From Thereva unica (Eukaryota > Arthropoda > Insecta > Diptera > Therevidae), in contig OX465281.1 in assembly GCA_949987705.1 (NCBI GenBank), positions 84,162,543-84,226,542 of the forward strand: DNA of 64,000 bases, given 5' to 3'. Positions 20,664 to 30,333 of the stretch are shown piece after piece. The notes below the pieces were generated by a model. That model ran no database searches. It had not been told where the DNA came from and was given only the letters and a program-made list of their open reading frames with translations. Within the stretch, counting starts at the first letter, position 1, and the number at the start of each line of letters is the position of its first letter. The position numbers and the translations under genes were made by a program.

Positions 20664-21365
20664 GGGCTGTTTCACACGAGCCGACGGCCAACCAACAGAA
20701 ATCGTATGAAAACGTCATTTGTAGAGAAGAGGGTGAGAGAGGACGATGGGGAGGGAAGATTTTTCCATTCAACTTTCTCACACGATTTTCGATACGACTT
20801 TTTGACAGCTGTGTGGTTGTTGTTGTTTTTTATTCCTTTGGGAAAAAGAAAAGAAAGAGAAAAGACAAAACAACAACAATAAGAGCTAAAGCGTTTTGAC
20901 ATAGAATTGGTTGGAAAAATTGGCCTGTGTGAAAGCCCATGCGACTTTTCGTCGAGTTTCAAAAGGGAATGGCCGATAACAGCCGATTTCTGTTGGTTGG
21001 CCGTCGGCTCGTGTGAAACAGCCCCATCCAAGAAAAATCGGCTGAAAACGTCATTTGTGGAGAAGAGGGTGAAAGAGGACGAAGGGGTGGGCAGCTTTCT
21101 TAACCACATCTTTGACTGGATTTCCGAGTCTACTTTTTGACAGCTGTTGTTTTTTCTTACTAGAAGAAAAAAAGAAAAACAGCAGAAAAGAGAATTAAGA
21201 TTAAAAACAATAAAAACAAGCAAAGCATTCTGACGTACATATAGTTGGTTGGACAATTTTGTTGGTTGTGTGAAAGCTCATGCGATTTTTCATCCAACTT
21301 CAAAAGAGAATTAATAATGACACCAGATTTTTATTGGTTGGCTGTTGGCTCGTGTGAAAATGGCC
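20664..21365. mobile_element. tandem MITE dimer sharing a central terminal repeat
   Basis: Unit 1 (20664-21025) has near-perfect inverted termini of about 40 bp beginning GGGCTGTTTCACACGAGCC. Unit 2 (21026-21365) follows directly. It repeats the unit 1 interior (AGAGAAGAGGGTGA core, CTTTTTGACAGCTGT, GTGTGAAAGC) and ends in a diverged right terminus (GGCTCGTGTGAAAATGGCC), but lacks its own left terminus. Poly-purine tracts of AAAGAAAG type lie in both centres. The superfamily is not assigned. Confidence 0.8.
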
Positions 21366-21724
21366 TATGGCTTAAGCCGAAACATTTCGGTTTAAGCCAT
21401 AATTCGAATTACCTCGTTTATAGGGTAAAAATTTTTGGATGATCCATAATTCGAATTATTTTGGGAGTAGCTATAAACTAGGTATATGTTGAGGTTGCTA
21501 TAAATATACCTACATATACATAAGCTAGGCCGAATGTGAGGGTAGTTTTTCGGCGATACGAGAAAGATAAAAAATTGGAAAGGGGCGTCTATGGAGCAAG
21601 ACAGTGATTTTCTAATTTAGCGTTAATGAATATTGAAAATTTATTTGATTTTTTGTTTTTTATAAGCACGGATGAAGTCTCGCAGGGATTTTTAAAGAAA
21701 AAAGAAGAGTAAATTTCAATTTCG
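21366..21724. other. no gene recognised
   Basis: AT-rich 359 bp. A short inverted motif occurs near 21366-21405 (GGCTTAAGCCGAAACATTTCGGTTTAAGCC), giving a small perfect hairpin. Nothing else is recognised. Confidence 0.3.
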
Positions 21725-22129
21725 GAACACCTGCGGAAATGGTGTGGGGGTCATCCATCTAATACTACCTTGATTGAAGGGCCACAAAGGGAGCTCTTAA
21801 TCCAGTTCCTTAGAACGAAGTCAATATCAATAGCCTGGAGTTTAGTTAACAGAGCGGGGTGCCACACTCTGTCAAAAACCTTGGAGATATCTAAAGCAAC
21901 CAGGCCAGATTCACCAAATCGGTGTATACTTTGGTTGAGATGTGTTAGGCAAACAAGGAGGTTGCCAGTAGGTCTTTTTGGTTTAAAGCCGTACTGTTTG
22001 TCATTTAATATTTTGTGGTGTTCAAGATATCTAAAAGCCTCTTGTTTATTATTGTCTCCATCACTTTGAAGAGAATAGAAGTAATTGCTATTGGGCGGTA
22101 GTTAGCGGGGTCACTAGCGTCACTTTTTT
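21725..22129 (-). pseudogene. LINE-A reverse transcriptase fragment (downstream part)
   Basis: Read on the minus strand this gives NYRPIAI near 22120, then the fingers/palm region up to the FDRVWH-type motif and IKSSLCGPSI, matching the plus-strand LINE at 26722-27100. It is the continuation of 23916-25455 across the inserted Helentron-like element. It stops abruptly at about 21725, before the catalytic FADD, so the 3' half is missing. Confidence 0.8.
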
Positions 22130-22282
22130 AACTTCCCAGTATAGGAAGTTATTGTAATCGGTCCGAAAATCGAAATCGAAAATTTCAACGTATTTTCATC
22201 TTTCAAGGTCCCAGGAGCATTTTAAGCAAAAAATTCGGAGGAAGTATGTGTGTGTGTGCGTACGGATGTGGTCATTTTTTCC

Positions 22283-23180
22283 TGCACGATATCGCGCGAA
22301 CCAAAAAAGATATCGACTTCGTTGAGGTGTCGTTCGAGGCGTATTAATCGAAATATGATCTGAAAAGATTTTCATAAAATTCGGTCGAGCCGTTTTTTTG
22401 TTTAAGCGGAGTAAGTGATTTTTGTACCTGCACGATATCGCCCGAACCACGAAAGATATTTACTTACTTGAGGTGCCGTTCGAAGCGTATTAGCGACAAT
22501 ATAATCTCAAAAGATTTTTATAATATTCGGTCGAGCGGATTTTTGGTTTAAGTGATTTTTGTACCTTCACGATATCGCGCGAACTATAAAAGATATCGAC
22601 TTAGTTGACGTGCCGTTCGAAGAGTATTAACCAAAATATGATCTGAAAAGATTTTCATAAAATTCGGTCGAACAGTTTTTTTTGTTTAATGCTGTAAACA
22701 TGCTAAGGGCGACGGCGACGGTGCACACAAATTAAAAAGCACACACAAGAATAATCATCTTCGACATCCGAATGCTACACACGCGCACAGGAACATACGA
22801 GAATAGCAACACAATCCCATGTCACACCGTCCAGGCTACTTTGAGGGGCGACGGCTACGAAATAGAACTTCGATTGATTGAGTCGCCACTCTCGGCGACC
22901 TCGTCGTCGAGTGGTCTGCATATTGTGCTGCACCTTTCATACTCATAGAAAAGCTGTGTGTTCTATTCGTTTTTGCCAGTCGCTGTGGAAACTATTTTCG
23001 CCCCTAGCATGTTTACAGCATAAACGACGTTTATGATTTTTGTACCTGCACGATACCGCGCAAACTAAAAACTATGTCGACTTCATTGAGGTCAAAAAAG
23101 GAATATTAACGAAGAAATGCTCTAAAAAAAATTTCATAATATTCGGTCGGGCCTTTTTTCCTTTTTTGTTTAAATAGAAA
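22283..23180. repeat. 137-147 bp minisatellite inside the Helentron-like element
   Basis: Successive units are anchored by TGCACGATATCGCGCGAAC at 22283, 22429, 22566 and 23047. The last interval is lengthened by the 331-bp MITE. Each unit continues with AAAGATATCGACTT, a GAGGTGCCGTTCGAAG-like stretch and TTCATAAAATTCGGTCG. Confidence 0.8.
22690..23020. mobile_element. PIF/Harbinger-like MITE nested in the Helentron-like element
   Basis: 331 bp flanked by TAA (22687-22689 and 23021-23023). Terminal inverted repeats: TGCTGTAAACATGCTAAGGG on the left, TGCTGTAAACATGCTAGGGG read inward from the right. A 3-bp TAA duplication fits PIF/Harbinger. No ORF. Confidence 0.8.
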
Positions 23181-23915
23181 AAACTTCGGCTAATTGTCAG
23201 AAAGACCTTAAATTGATAAGTTTTGCTAATATCTAATAAAATCGATGGAATGAGACACGTTCTAAACGAAGTGATCTTTTTTTAGGTTCTGCACAGCGAT
23301 AGCCTTCGAACAAAACATCACTTGTCAAAATCCGACCTTTCAAAATCGTGCAAAAATTTCGTTACCCTTTACAAACAGCGCGAATTTTTCAAACCTTGGA
23401 TTAGCACTTTTTGACGGGGAATTGTTTTCTACGCATGATACAGTTCCAAAAAATTGCGGTTCATCCCGGGATTTCCAGTAGTTACCGCAAAATTTGTTCG
23501 TTTTGGTCAAGTCTGACAAGTACTTAACAGTTACAGTTTTGCTTATATTTCCGGAAAGCTTTGGAATTTCCAAATGAAGTCATTCGCTTCTCAGTTTGTC
23601 AATGGCGCTTCAGCCCGCTCAATACGAATTTGAACACCCGCTTTAGTGCAGCGAACGAAATACGAAGGAAATGTTTGTTTGCCAAAGTTCAGGAAACACA
23701 AATTCTCTAGAAAAATCTTGTGGATTTAATATTATTATAGTTATTTGAACTAGCTTCTCTCGGGATTGCTTTGTCATCAGTTCTGATACTAGCCAATTTT
23801 CCACTAGTGCTAAACGTATAACTATTATGTAAGAAGGCAGTTTATTCCATCTTCGTTCATCATACTGGGAAGTTAATCGTGTGAACCGTAGGGGTCAAAC
23901 CCACATCCCAACTAG

Positions 23916-25455
23916 TTTTGGTATGGGCGAACATGGCCCAGTTTCCAGGATAGACTCCGGAGAAGTAAGATAGGGCGAAAAGTTTGCGCAGAGGTTTAGC
24001 CAAAGGTGAGGCACATTTTTTAAGAACCATAGGGGGAATATTGTCGGGGCCAGTGGATTTATTGGAGTCAAGCTCTTTGAGACACCTGTACACTTCACGT
24101 GTTCTGAAGAAAACTCCGTCCATTGAGTGGGTGGAACACTCGATGGCTGGTGGTTGCATGTCAGCATCGGGTAAGGAAGAGTTTGCGGCGAACAGAGATG
24201 CAAGTAAGTCGGCCTTGGGTTTGCTTTCTGTTATCACCTGCCTATTGTAGATGAATGAAGGCGTTGTGTGTGAGGTAAAATTCTTCCTGATGGAGGTTAC
24301 CAAGGACCAAAAATTTTTACTGCCAGCAGTGGAGTTAATAAGTTTGTTTCTCAGCCTGTCATCGTATAATTTCTTGACTTTCCTGATGGTGGATTTACAG
24401 GAATTTCTCAACCTGATGTACTCACGTCTAGATAGTTCGTTCGGAGGATGTCTGTACTCTCTGTAGCCGGCTTCTTTAGTTTTAATTGCATTCATGCATT
24501 CCCGATTAAACCATCCATGCTGCCTAGGCTTTATGGATTTGGAGGAATGAGGAATGAAAAGGTGCATACCAGCCAATATAATGTTGGTAATACAGAGGGC
24601 GGCAAAGTTGACATCGTGGTTCTGGAAACATAGATCCCAGTCCGTAGATTGAAAAAAGCGAATCAGCCCCCACCAGTTGGCCTTCCCATAATGCCAAACG
24701 GTTCTCCTAGGAGCTGGCGTAGCTGGGGTAGGAGATCGATATGGGAAGTGGGCGCTGATTAGACAGTGATCTGAGTTGCCCAGAGGAGAGTCAATTTCGA
24801 CGGAGTATTTTGTTGGGTGCGAGGTAAGAAAAAGATCAAGGAGGTGGCGTCCTTGACCTGCAGTGTCAGGAATACGCGTAGGACGGTTGACAATTTGGTA
24901 TAGGTTATTTGTGTCAGCAAAGAGCTCGGCATCCCTGCCAGAAACACTGGTGCCATTTGAGTAATTCAGCCAATTTACGTTGTGAACGTTGAAATCACCC
25001 GCAACAATCATCTCACAGTCCGGATGGGAGGATAAAAAACCGGAGATACGTTCAGAGATAGCGTCAAATGCTAAAGAGGAGGCTTCATTACTGATATCAG
25101 GACTTCTGTATAGAAAACAGAAGAAAATGACGTGCTTTGGAAGTAAAATTTTAAGACCGAGATGGTTGAAATCAAGAGTTGTACTATTGTACACCTTCTG
25201 GAAGGCTACCTCTTTCCTAATATAAATGGCGATTCCCCTATGAGGGGAGAGGTTGTGCATTAATGTGTACCCAGAAACCTGGAAACGATCTAAATCATCG
25301 TTAGGTAATATTTGGGTTTCACTTAATGCGAAGATTGAAAAAACACAGAGATGGCACATCACCGAATAGAAATTCGCTTGCAGCCCACGGATGTTAGTGG
25401 AGTCAATACAAAAAATTTTGTATCGAGGCTTAGTATGCACAAGGTCAACCTCCGT
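23916..25455 (-). pseudogene. LINE-A endonuclease and start of reverse transcriptase
   Basis: A 526-residue minus-strand frame. Endonuclease motifs: NIRGLQANF, FALSETQI, YRSPDIS, MIVAGDFNVHNVNWL, HLLDLFLTS and GNSDHCLISAHFP. A linker with [15 protein letters not shown] follows, then the reverse transcriptase start ELDSNKSTGPDNIPPMVLK. It belongs to the CR1/jockey-like group of LINEs (clade not fixed by eye). The frame runs into the Helentron-like insertion at 23915 and resumes at 22129. Confidence 0.85.
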
Positions 25456-25469
25456 CTACATACTTAAAA

Positions 25470-26030
25470 AATTAAAAAATAGCGTTGTTGTTTATTATCT
25501 GTCTGCGGTCAATTGGTAGCGGTGGTCTAAAATCCGGCCCATACCAGCAAAAATTCATTGCTACGCCCATGATTGGACCATCAGCACACTCACCTGACTT
25601 GAACGCAAATTTGTGGGATCATCTGAATCGACAAATCCGCAAGCGACCGGTTTCGAGTAAAGAGAGGCCTAAAACAAGTCTTAATTGTCGAATGGCAGAA
25701 TATTCCTGAAAGTGTAACCAGACAGCTTGTTGAAGCTAAAGGTGATCAAACCAAATATTAGTTTAAAAGAGTTAATAATATTTTGTAGTAACATAACGTC
25801 GTAGCTGTTGACTCACTTTTGATGCCAAAATAGTACGACTTTTTCATTTTTGTTTATAACTCTTTTGTTAATAATGCTATCGAAATAATTTTTTTTAATA
25901 TTTTGAGAATAAACAGACTTTTAAATCAAGGTATGGTATGCTCTTCCACGAGTTCCTAGTGTTGGGATATTAAAGTTGAGATATAAAATGTTTAGGTGTT
26001 GACTCACTTTTGACGCTCACTGTATGTTGT
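25470..26030 (+). pseudogene. Tc1-like transposase C-terminus and 3' end
   Basis: 25575-25760 encodes the C-terminal DDE region of a Tc1-like transposase: AHSPDLNANLWDHLNRQIRK, then WQNIPESVTRQLVEAKGDQTKY after a frame change. Only the last part of the catalytic domain is left. Downstream, TGTTGACTCACTTTTGACGC at 25987-26020 looks like the terminal inverted repeat, ending CACTGTA; a related copy of this motif lies at 25806-25830. Confidence 0.75.
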
Positions 26031-26246
26031 GAATTTATATTTTTATTCTAGTGAAAAAAATCTAAAATAACTGTTAAATTTTTCTAATTTATGAATTTAA
26101 AAATATTTGTTTCTTGTGATTATGGGAATAGTTCTATAGTTCATTTGTATTTATATCTTGCTAGTGAATTTTTAAGACACGACGTAAGCATCTGATGATA
26201 TGCAAACTTGAAGGCGCCTTGTGATGAATTGGGTGACTAAGCTATG

Positions 26247-26382
26247 ACGTGCCGTACCGCAATCGTGCGTGCGTACCATAACGCACGAACATGGGTGTTC
26301 ATATGGCATGAACCTAAATTAACTTAATGAACTTGCATATATTCGATCGTTAGGGTACGTACGGCTACGATACGGCACGTGA
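26247..26382. repeat. small foldback MITE
   Basis: About 136 bp with inverted ends CGTGCCGTACCGCAATCG and, reverse complemented from the right, CGTGCCGTATCGTAGCC. TGA flanks both ends. Non-coding. Confidence 0.5.
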
Positions 26383-26721
26383 TATTTGGTTCAGGCTTTA
26401 ATACCGGAAACAGAAAAGGCAGCAGCAAACTGTTCCTATTGATTGATGATGATAACACGACACCAAAAGCATCAGCGATTGGTGCCTTTGCTTTTTCATC
26501 TCTAATCCTAATTTTGCTGATTTGGCCATACGGCAGCATTTTTTGACACTTTCAAATTAAAAAGTCTGCTACGGCTGCTCTAAAATTAAGTTCCGATGCA
26601 GCCTTGTACGGTGGAGTTGAACAGCGGCACATTGGTTATAGTTGAGTTCTCCGTTGAACTCCATATACGGAACAGTCATGAATATACGCGTCATGGTTAT
26701 TCAATGATGTGCGTTTAATGG
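26383..26721. other. no gene recognised
   Basis: 339 bp of unassigned AT-rich sequence. A short imperfect hairpin (GGTGGAGTTGAAC with GTTGAACTCCATA) lies near 26610-26665. Confidence 0.3.
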
Positions 26722-27960
26722 TGTTTGCATATCTCCATGGCTTTCGATAGAGTTTGGCACTCAGCCCTGTTAGCTAAACTCAAAGGTATTGGAGTCGACT
26801 CACTTCTACAGAAGTGGATCAAGAATTTCCTTTTCGGCCGTTCAATCAAAGTAGTATTGGATGGCGTCAAATCCGCATCCCACCCGATCTCTGCGGGGGT
26901 CCCCCAGGGGTCAATCTTATCACCGGCCCTATTTCTTATCTTTATAAAGGACCTTATTTCAATCCCCTCCAACCCACTTCTCAGCTTCGCTGACGACGGT
27001 ACTTTACGGTACTCGTACAGCTTCGATACAAGGCAGACTCATGCCACATCGTGTCTTGATGATCGCGAACGTATGTCCAACTCTATTAATAACGACATTG
27101 AACTCATTCTAGAGTGGGGAAAGAAGAATCGTGTTGAATTCAACTCCGACAAAACCAAGTACTGTCTCATTTCAAAGAAAAAGATCAACAGCTCTCCATC
27201 CTTGAAAGTGGACAAAGTTGAACTAACGGCCGATCACTCCCTACACATCTTAGGCGTGACTTTAGCCAAAGACTTGCGATGGAATGACCACATATTCCAA
27301 ATCGCCAAACAAGGATCTCAGTGCTTGGGATTTCTTAAGGGGTGTAAGTTCCTCCTCCAGCCATCGGCCCGTGCTGTTATTTATAAATCCTACATTCGGC
27401 CTCTTCTCGAATATAACTCCCTCGTTTGGGGCGGCGCTCCAATAACCACCTTGGCATGGTTAGAAAAGGTCCAAAAAAAGGCCCTTAAATTAATTGATGA
27501 CGATACCGCTTGCTCCACCATCGACCCCCTCAGCCACCGTAGGAATGTAGCAGCACTGACAAAATTTTATCGCTACTATCATAGTGACTGCTAAACGCTC
27601 TCCTCCTCCACGGTATTCTTATACCCGCAACACCAGATTAGCCCACTCGTCTTATTCCCTCCACCTGCAATTCCCCCTTTCACGCACTCAACAAGATATG
27701 GATTCGTTTGTTAATAGAACAACTCGGCTGTGGAATAATCTCTCGCAGTCAGTATTTCCGAGCTCCTGCAACATCCAAAAGTTCAAACGCAGGGTTCATC
27801 ACCATCTTCTTCAATTTCCTCCCGTACCTTTATAACCCCTCCAAGCCCCTCCCCGTACTAAGCTTACTGCTAGACATTGCACCATGACGTGACAAATGAC
27901 ATGACGGACTAGTAGTACAAAGGGTGATTCCTGAGCTTAGCACTGCCAAATAAAAAAAAA
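26722..27960 (+). pseudogene. LINE-A reverse transcriptase, 3' half, plus strand
   Basis: 5'-truncated LINE copy. The 289-residue frame starts at SMAFDRVWHSALLAKLKG and contains ISAGVPQGSILSPALF, the catalytic LLSFADDGTL, GVTLAKDLRWNDHI and the tail PLSHRRNVAALTKFYRYYH. A frameshift at about 27590 moves the last 80 residues (TRNTRLAHSSYSLHLQF, RTTRLWNNLSQSVF) into another frame, ending at 27835. The 3' untranslated region runs to an A-run at 27947-27960. The catalytic aspartates are intact. Confidence 0.85.
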
Positions 27961-28004
27961 ATTTATTATGTTTGCTAAATTATTTAAGTTATTTTAGAGG
28001 TTCT

Positions 28005-28345
28005 GGTTCTGGCCAGCAGGCACATATCATCCGTGTAGTCGAGATCCTTAAGGCGGTCTAATAATTCCCATTGTACATATATCACCTCTTCAATCTAGAG
28101 CGCGGATATGACAAATATTGTCGTTTATTACTACATATAAGAAAGAGGAATGGCGAAAGTAGATGGCCTTGTTGTACTCCTGAGCTCACATCAAAGCTGT
28201 CAGATAATTTTATATTGTGGAGAATGGTACATTTGGAAATGTTGAATACAGCTTTTATCATTTCTATTATTTTGTCAGGCAATCCCCGTCGTAGTGCTGC
28301 CAGCCTGCTGTGTTCTAAGCGTTCGGTCTACTACCTCGCTTATCC
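28005..28345 (-). pseudogene. RTE reverse transcriptase fragment
   Basis: On the minus strand this matches the RTE at 2452-5724: [40 protein letters not shown], and then, after an internal loss of about 20 residues, LLDRLKDLDYTDDMCLLA. Both the palm motif and the catalytic region (YADD changed to YTDD) are degenerate. No coding potential remains. Confidence 0.8.
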
Positions 28346-28396
28346 TATATATTAATATGAAGAACAAGATTTTGCCAGTGGTAATCACTGACATAA

Positions 28397-28945
28397 TGTG
28401 TGTTCGATGACCGCTTAAAAAGTTCAGAGCAGAGCAGGGCGGCTCAATTGGGAGCGGCTGTCAAATTGATGTCAGAACAGAAAAAATCACATAATAGCAA
28501 GAAGCTCAAAAAACACCTTTCTGCTAAATTCTGCTCCAAATTCTGTTTTTAGAGGTTAGATACGAATGTCAATTGTAGAAGAAGAAATATATACCAATAA
28601 AAACAATTGAATAGCATCGAAATGTTATTTTTATAAAAATTAATGTGTAGTTTTTAATATTTCCAAGTATTTTCCGAATAAATCATTCATAAATCAATTT
28701 TGCGATTTTCCCTGCTTTCAATTTGACAATTGTCAAAAGAAAAAGAAGAAGAAGAATTTGGCTGCTCTGCCTGCTCCTACAAATTTGGTGGAGCAGAAAA
28801 AGTGAGAATTCTCAACAAAGAGCAGGCTCAAAAAACACAGAGCACGGCAAATGGGAGCAGAAAACATCTGTCAAAAGGTCTCAAAGAACGCAAATTGCTG
28901 ATTTTTTCTGCTTAATCTTGAGCTGGAGCAGTCATCGAACACACC
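28397..28945. repeat. non-autonomous DNA element with GTGTGTTCGATGAC termini
   Basis: About 549 bp. The left end reads GTGTGTTCGATGACCGCT; the right end, reverse complemented, reads GTGTGTTCGATGACTGCT. The subterminal halves contain many AGAGCAG/CTGCTC motifs. No TSD could be fixed. Superfamily unknown. Confidence 0.6.
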
Positions 28946-30207
28946 TATATAATAATGGACTGCTCATCTGAAATTATTCCCTATAAATCGATGGCACCCA
29001 AAAGTATAGTTACTGACAGAAGCACTCAGAAGTAAAATCAGACCTGATTTTATATTTTCCCTTTTGCACTAGTGATGTTCTTATCTTTTGCTCTTTTCCC
29101 CATAGACCCCCGGATTTTGACATACAGAATGTCAGTTGCTAAAACAGGCGTTAAGAACTTAAATCAGATACACATAAAATTTGCAAATTAATGAAAAAAA
29201 GGCATTTTAAAAGGTGAAAAAGTGAAAATAGTGTTTATTAATTTTTTTAAACAAAATGTTTGTGTTGTTTTAATGTTTTAAGTACGTATTTAAAAAAATG
29301 TAAATTTCAAAAGTGATTCCGGTGTTTACATGGAGTGAAAAAAGGTTTGTAGCCTATGGAACAAATTGGTGCCATGAAAAATTCTTCATGAGCTGTCCAT
29401 TCTATATGTCAGTGGTGGTAATATACAGATGCCTCTCCAGTTGTCTCTCCAGTTGTCGCCCTTTTTTGGTATTTTGACTCGTCTATTTTTTTAGCTGCAA
29501 TAATGACCGTTCAAATAAAACAACACATTAGATTTTAAAATTATATTGTGTAAATAAAATGCATAATCCAACTTGCAATACACATCAAATACTGAATACA
29601 ACACTAATGAAGTTGTATATTAAATATTACATAAAGAAGTGAATAGATAAATAACCTTATTGGAATGTTTAATAGTAAATACCGGTAATTAGCAACACAA
29701 ATAAATTTACTGACACAATATTAAAGATTAACTACTACATTTCAACTTAAATAATATAAGATACATACATTATAACTTTCAGAGGAGTTTCACATAAACG
29801 ATAAAAATGTTCAAAAATAATAATGTTATATAATTGTCATATTCGACTTTAGTTGCTAGTAAAGTGGACTAGAGTATATTTTCACTTAATATATTAATTA
29901 AGTAGGTGGTGCTAATTTGCACAGAAAAGCAACTTAAGCAATTAAACTGAAGAAACGTTTTATAAAAACTCATTTTTATGTGATCATTTATACATAAATT
30001 TGTGTGCTGGTTTTTTTTTTCAAGCATGTAAAATGTAGCATAACGCATTTAAGGCACGATAAAAATCCAATGTGTTTGCATTTCAGCTTATTGTTGAACT
30101 AAAATGATTAATGCTACTTTTTTGTTCTGATTTGTAGAGCTCTTTTGCAGAGTAAACTTCTATTTAAAACTAATCGTTCTTCGACAGGGCTTCTTACAAA
30201 CTTTGCT
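28946..30207. other. AT-rich stretch downstream of the EML gene, including its 3' UTR
   Basis: No transposon or ORF was recognised. The part adjacent to 30207 is the 3' untranslated region of the EML transcript (minus strand). I did not find an unambiguous polyadenylation signal close to the stop. Confidence 0.4.
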
Positions 30208-30333
30208 TTATATAACTGACCACTGCATGACGCTGGTATCATTACCACCAGTTGAAATGAGCCTTGTGTCATCGTATAGAAATTCTACAGAAGTAACATG
30301 GCTACTGTGGCCACCATAATTGTGTGGTAGTGT
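30208..30333 (-). CDS. EML coding exon 10 (stop codon)
   Basis: 126 bp ending at TAA (30210-30208). Encodes [20 protein letters not shown] and the terminal [15 protein letters not shown], the usual EML C-terminus. Confidence 0.95.
   Translation of the reverse strand, partial: TLPHNYGGHSSHVTSVEFLYDDTRLISTGGNDTSVMQWSVI

Larger units (their letters stand above)
22130..23915 (+). mobile_element. Helentron-like non-autonomous element, family 1 copy 1
   Basis: Starts AACTTCCCAGTATAGG after a T-run and ends CTAG before TTTT. A 14-bp sub-terminal inverted repeat (TAACTTCCCAGTAT) lies at 22129-22142 and inverted at 23862-23875. A short GGGT/ACCC hairpin (23892-23902) precedes the terminal CTAG by nine bases. 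The interior holds a tandem repeat of roughly 137-147 bp. This architecture matches DINE-1/HINE elements mobilised by Helentrons. It interrupts LINE-A and is itself hit by a Harbinger-like MITE. No coding capacity. Confidence 0.7.

Noticed and set aside
22283..23180. Interspersed TGCACGATATCGCGCGAAC repeats as a possible satellite or regulatory array
   Set aside because: The same units recur in copies 2 and 4 of the same element, so they are the element's internal minisatellite.
28723..28971. Short open frames as a small peptide gene
   Set aside because: They lie in the right half of a non-autonomous DNA element and have low-complexity composition.
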